Origin: Deltaproteobacteria bacterium
GTDB lineage: Bacteria > Myxococcota_A > Polyangia > Polyangiales > Polyangiaceae
Assembly (NCBI GenBank): GCA_016218915.1
Contig: JACRCQ010000051.1
Location: 124,001 to 188,000 of the forward strand
Length of the DNA stretch: 64,000 nt
Direction of reading: 5' to 3'
Below, piece after piece: positions 63,478 to 64,000 of this stretch. The position numbers and the translations under genes are program-made. The notes beneath the pieces were generated by a model. That model was given only the letters and a program-made list of their open reading frames with translations. It searched no databases and was not told the origin of the DNA. Every line of letters starts with the position of its first letter. Within the stretch, counting starts at the first letter, position 1.

Positions 63478-64000
63478 ATGCCGTATCGTCATTCATTTCC
63501 GTTCCTCGCCGCTGCACTCGCTTGCGCCTCTTTCGCCCTGGCCTGCGGAGGCCCGCCCCCCAAGAAGGCGCAGCAGCCCGACAACTCCGCGGATGAGCCT
63601 CCGCCCGCGCCTGCCTGGCTCTTCGTGACCGAGTCCGGCCAGCCCGCCCGCGGCCCCAAAGGCGAATGCGAGAAGGTCCGTGGATGGATCGCAGGCGAGA
63701 AGTCCTGCACCGGCGAGCTGTGCGCCCACGCCCGCGACCTCGGAAAGGAGTGGCTCAAGCGCTGCCGCAAGACCATGCCCGAGCAGGCCGACGAGGTCAG
63801 CGAGGTCATCGACAAGGCGAGCGAACGTGCAGAGCTCGGAGCTGACGACTGCATCCGCGATGGCAACAACCTGCTTCGCTCCAACGAGTGCGGAAAGGCC
63901 AAGGAATGCGTGCAGGCGACCCAGCGCTGGATCAGCCGCTGCGGCCAACGCTACGCCACCCCGCTCATCGTGCTCATGCTCACCAAACGAGCCGAGCGCA
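63478..64000 (+). CDS. Exported lipoprotein, cut by the right window edge
   Basis: At least 174 residues; no stop before the edge. Signal peptide with lipobox CASFALAC, a Pro/Lys linker, then a region with regularly spaced cysteines (GECEKVRGW, CTGELCAHARDLGKEW, CRKTM, DDCIRDGNN, SNECGKAKECVQATQRW, SRCG) forming what looks like two or more helical hairpin repeats tied by disulfides. The start may be ATG 63478 or 63469. TATCCT at 63444-63449 is a likely -10. I do not recognise the family. Confidence 0.7.
   Translation, partial: MPYRHSFPFLAAALACASFALACGGPPPKKAQQPDNSADEPPPAPAWLFVTESGQPARGPKGECEKVRGWIAGEKSCTGELCAHARDLGKEWLKRCRKTMPEQADEVSEVIDKASERAELGADDCIRDGNNLLRSNECGKAKECVQATQRWISRCGQRYATPLIVLMLTKRAER

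Overview
The window is about 64 kb of high-GC bacterial DNA, and the gene content points to a myxobacterium (Myxococcota, most like the Polyangiales). The reasons are several Hanks-type Ser/Thr kinases with PEGA-like or membrane tails, a kinase coupled to an FHA/sigma-54 activator, an AglZ/FrzS-like coiled-coil protein, and about 17 predicted exported lipoproteins. Many of these carry Gly/Ser/Ala-rich linkers followed by Cys-rich, MopE-like, FG-GAP, fibro-slime or protease domains. The species assignment is inference. I see no rRNA, tRNA, CRISPR array, prophage or intact insertion sequence.

0-10 kb is metabolic and housekeeping: a truncated acyl-CoA dehydrogenase at the left edge, a PhnD-like binding protein, a homocysteine methyltransferase/methylene-THF reductase fusion, a methyltransferase, a LolC/E-type permease, a PEGA-tailed kinase and an overlapping cca gene. 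10-12 kb is a small accessory patch: a decayed SUMF1/EgtB-type lipoprotein pseudogene, vapBC, an orphan antitoxin and a cluster of GCATGC palindromes. 12-18 kb holds a small alarmone-hydrolase-like HD protein, hisC, and a tight ACP / fatty acyl-AMP ligase / pseudokinase operon. 18-28 kb has the AglZ/FrzS-like protein, a triple-FKBP lipoprotein, Cys-rich lipoproteins, a TerB-like protein and a zinc-ribbon/propeller protein.

27.5-33.1 kb is a compact electron-transfer operon on the minus strand: Rieske protein, cytochrome b, six-haem cytochrome, nine-haem lipoprotein cytochrome and a small outer-membrane-type protein. It looks like a quinol-oxidising bc-type module wired to multihaem cytochromes, and it is the best candidate for an undescribed system. 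33-57.6 kb is dominated by exported surface proteins: three MopE-like proteins (two of them divergent paralogues), Cys-repeat proteins, a trypsin-PPC-M28 protease fusion, a binding protein fused to a Cys-rich head, a VWA protein, an FG-GAP protein, a CCS-repeat protein and a fibro-slime protein. Two kinase loci are interspersed. 57.7-64 kb has a GT-C-type membrane protein, a membrane PH-like protein, an outer-membrane protein, a PPP-family phosphatase with TerB-like repeats and a truncated lipoprotein.

Two copies of a double-hairpin intergenic repeat (21.34 and 61.47 kb) are dispersed through the window. Several lipoprotein genes have a TAnCmT -10-like box, in two cases with a TTGACC -35. Two divergent genes at 22.9 kb appear to have almost no 5' leader.
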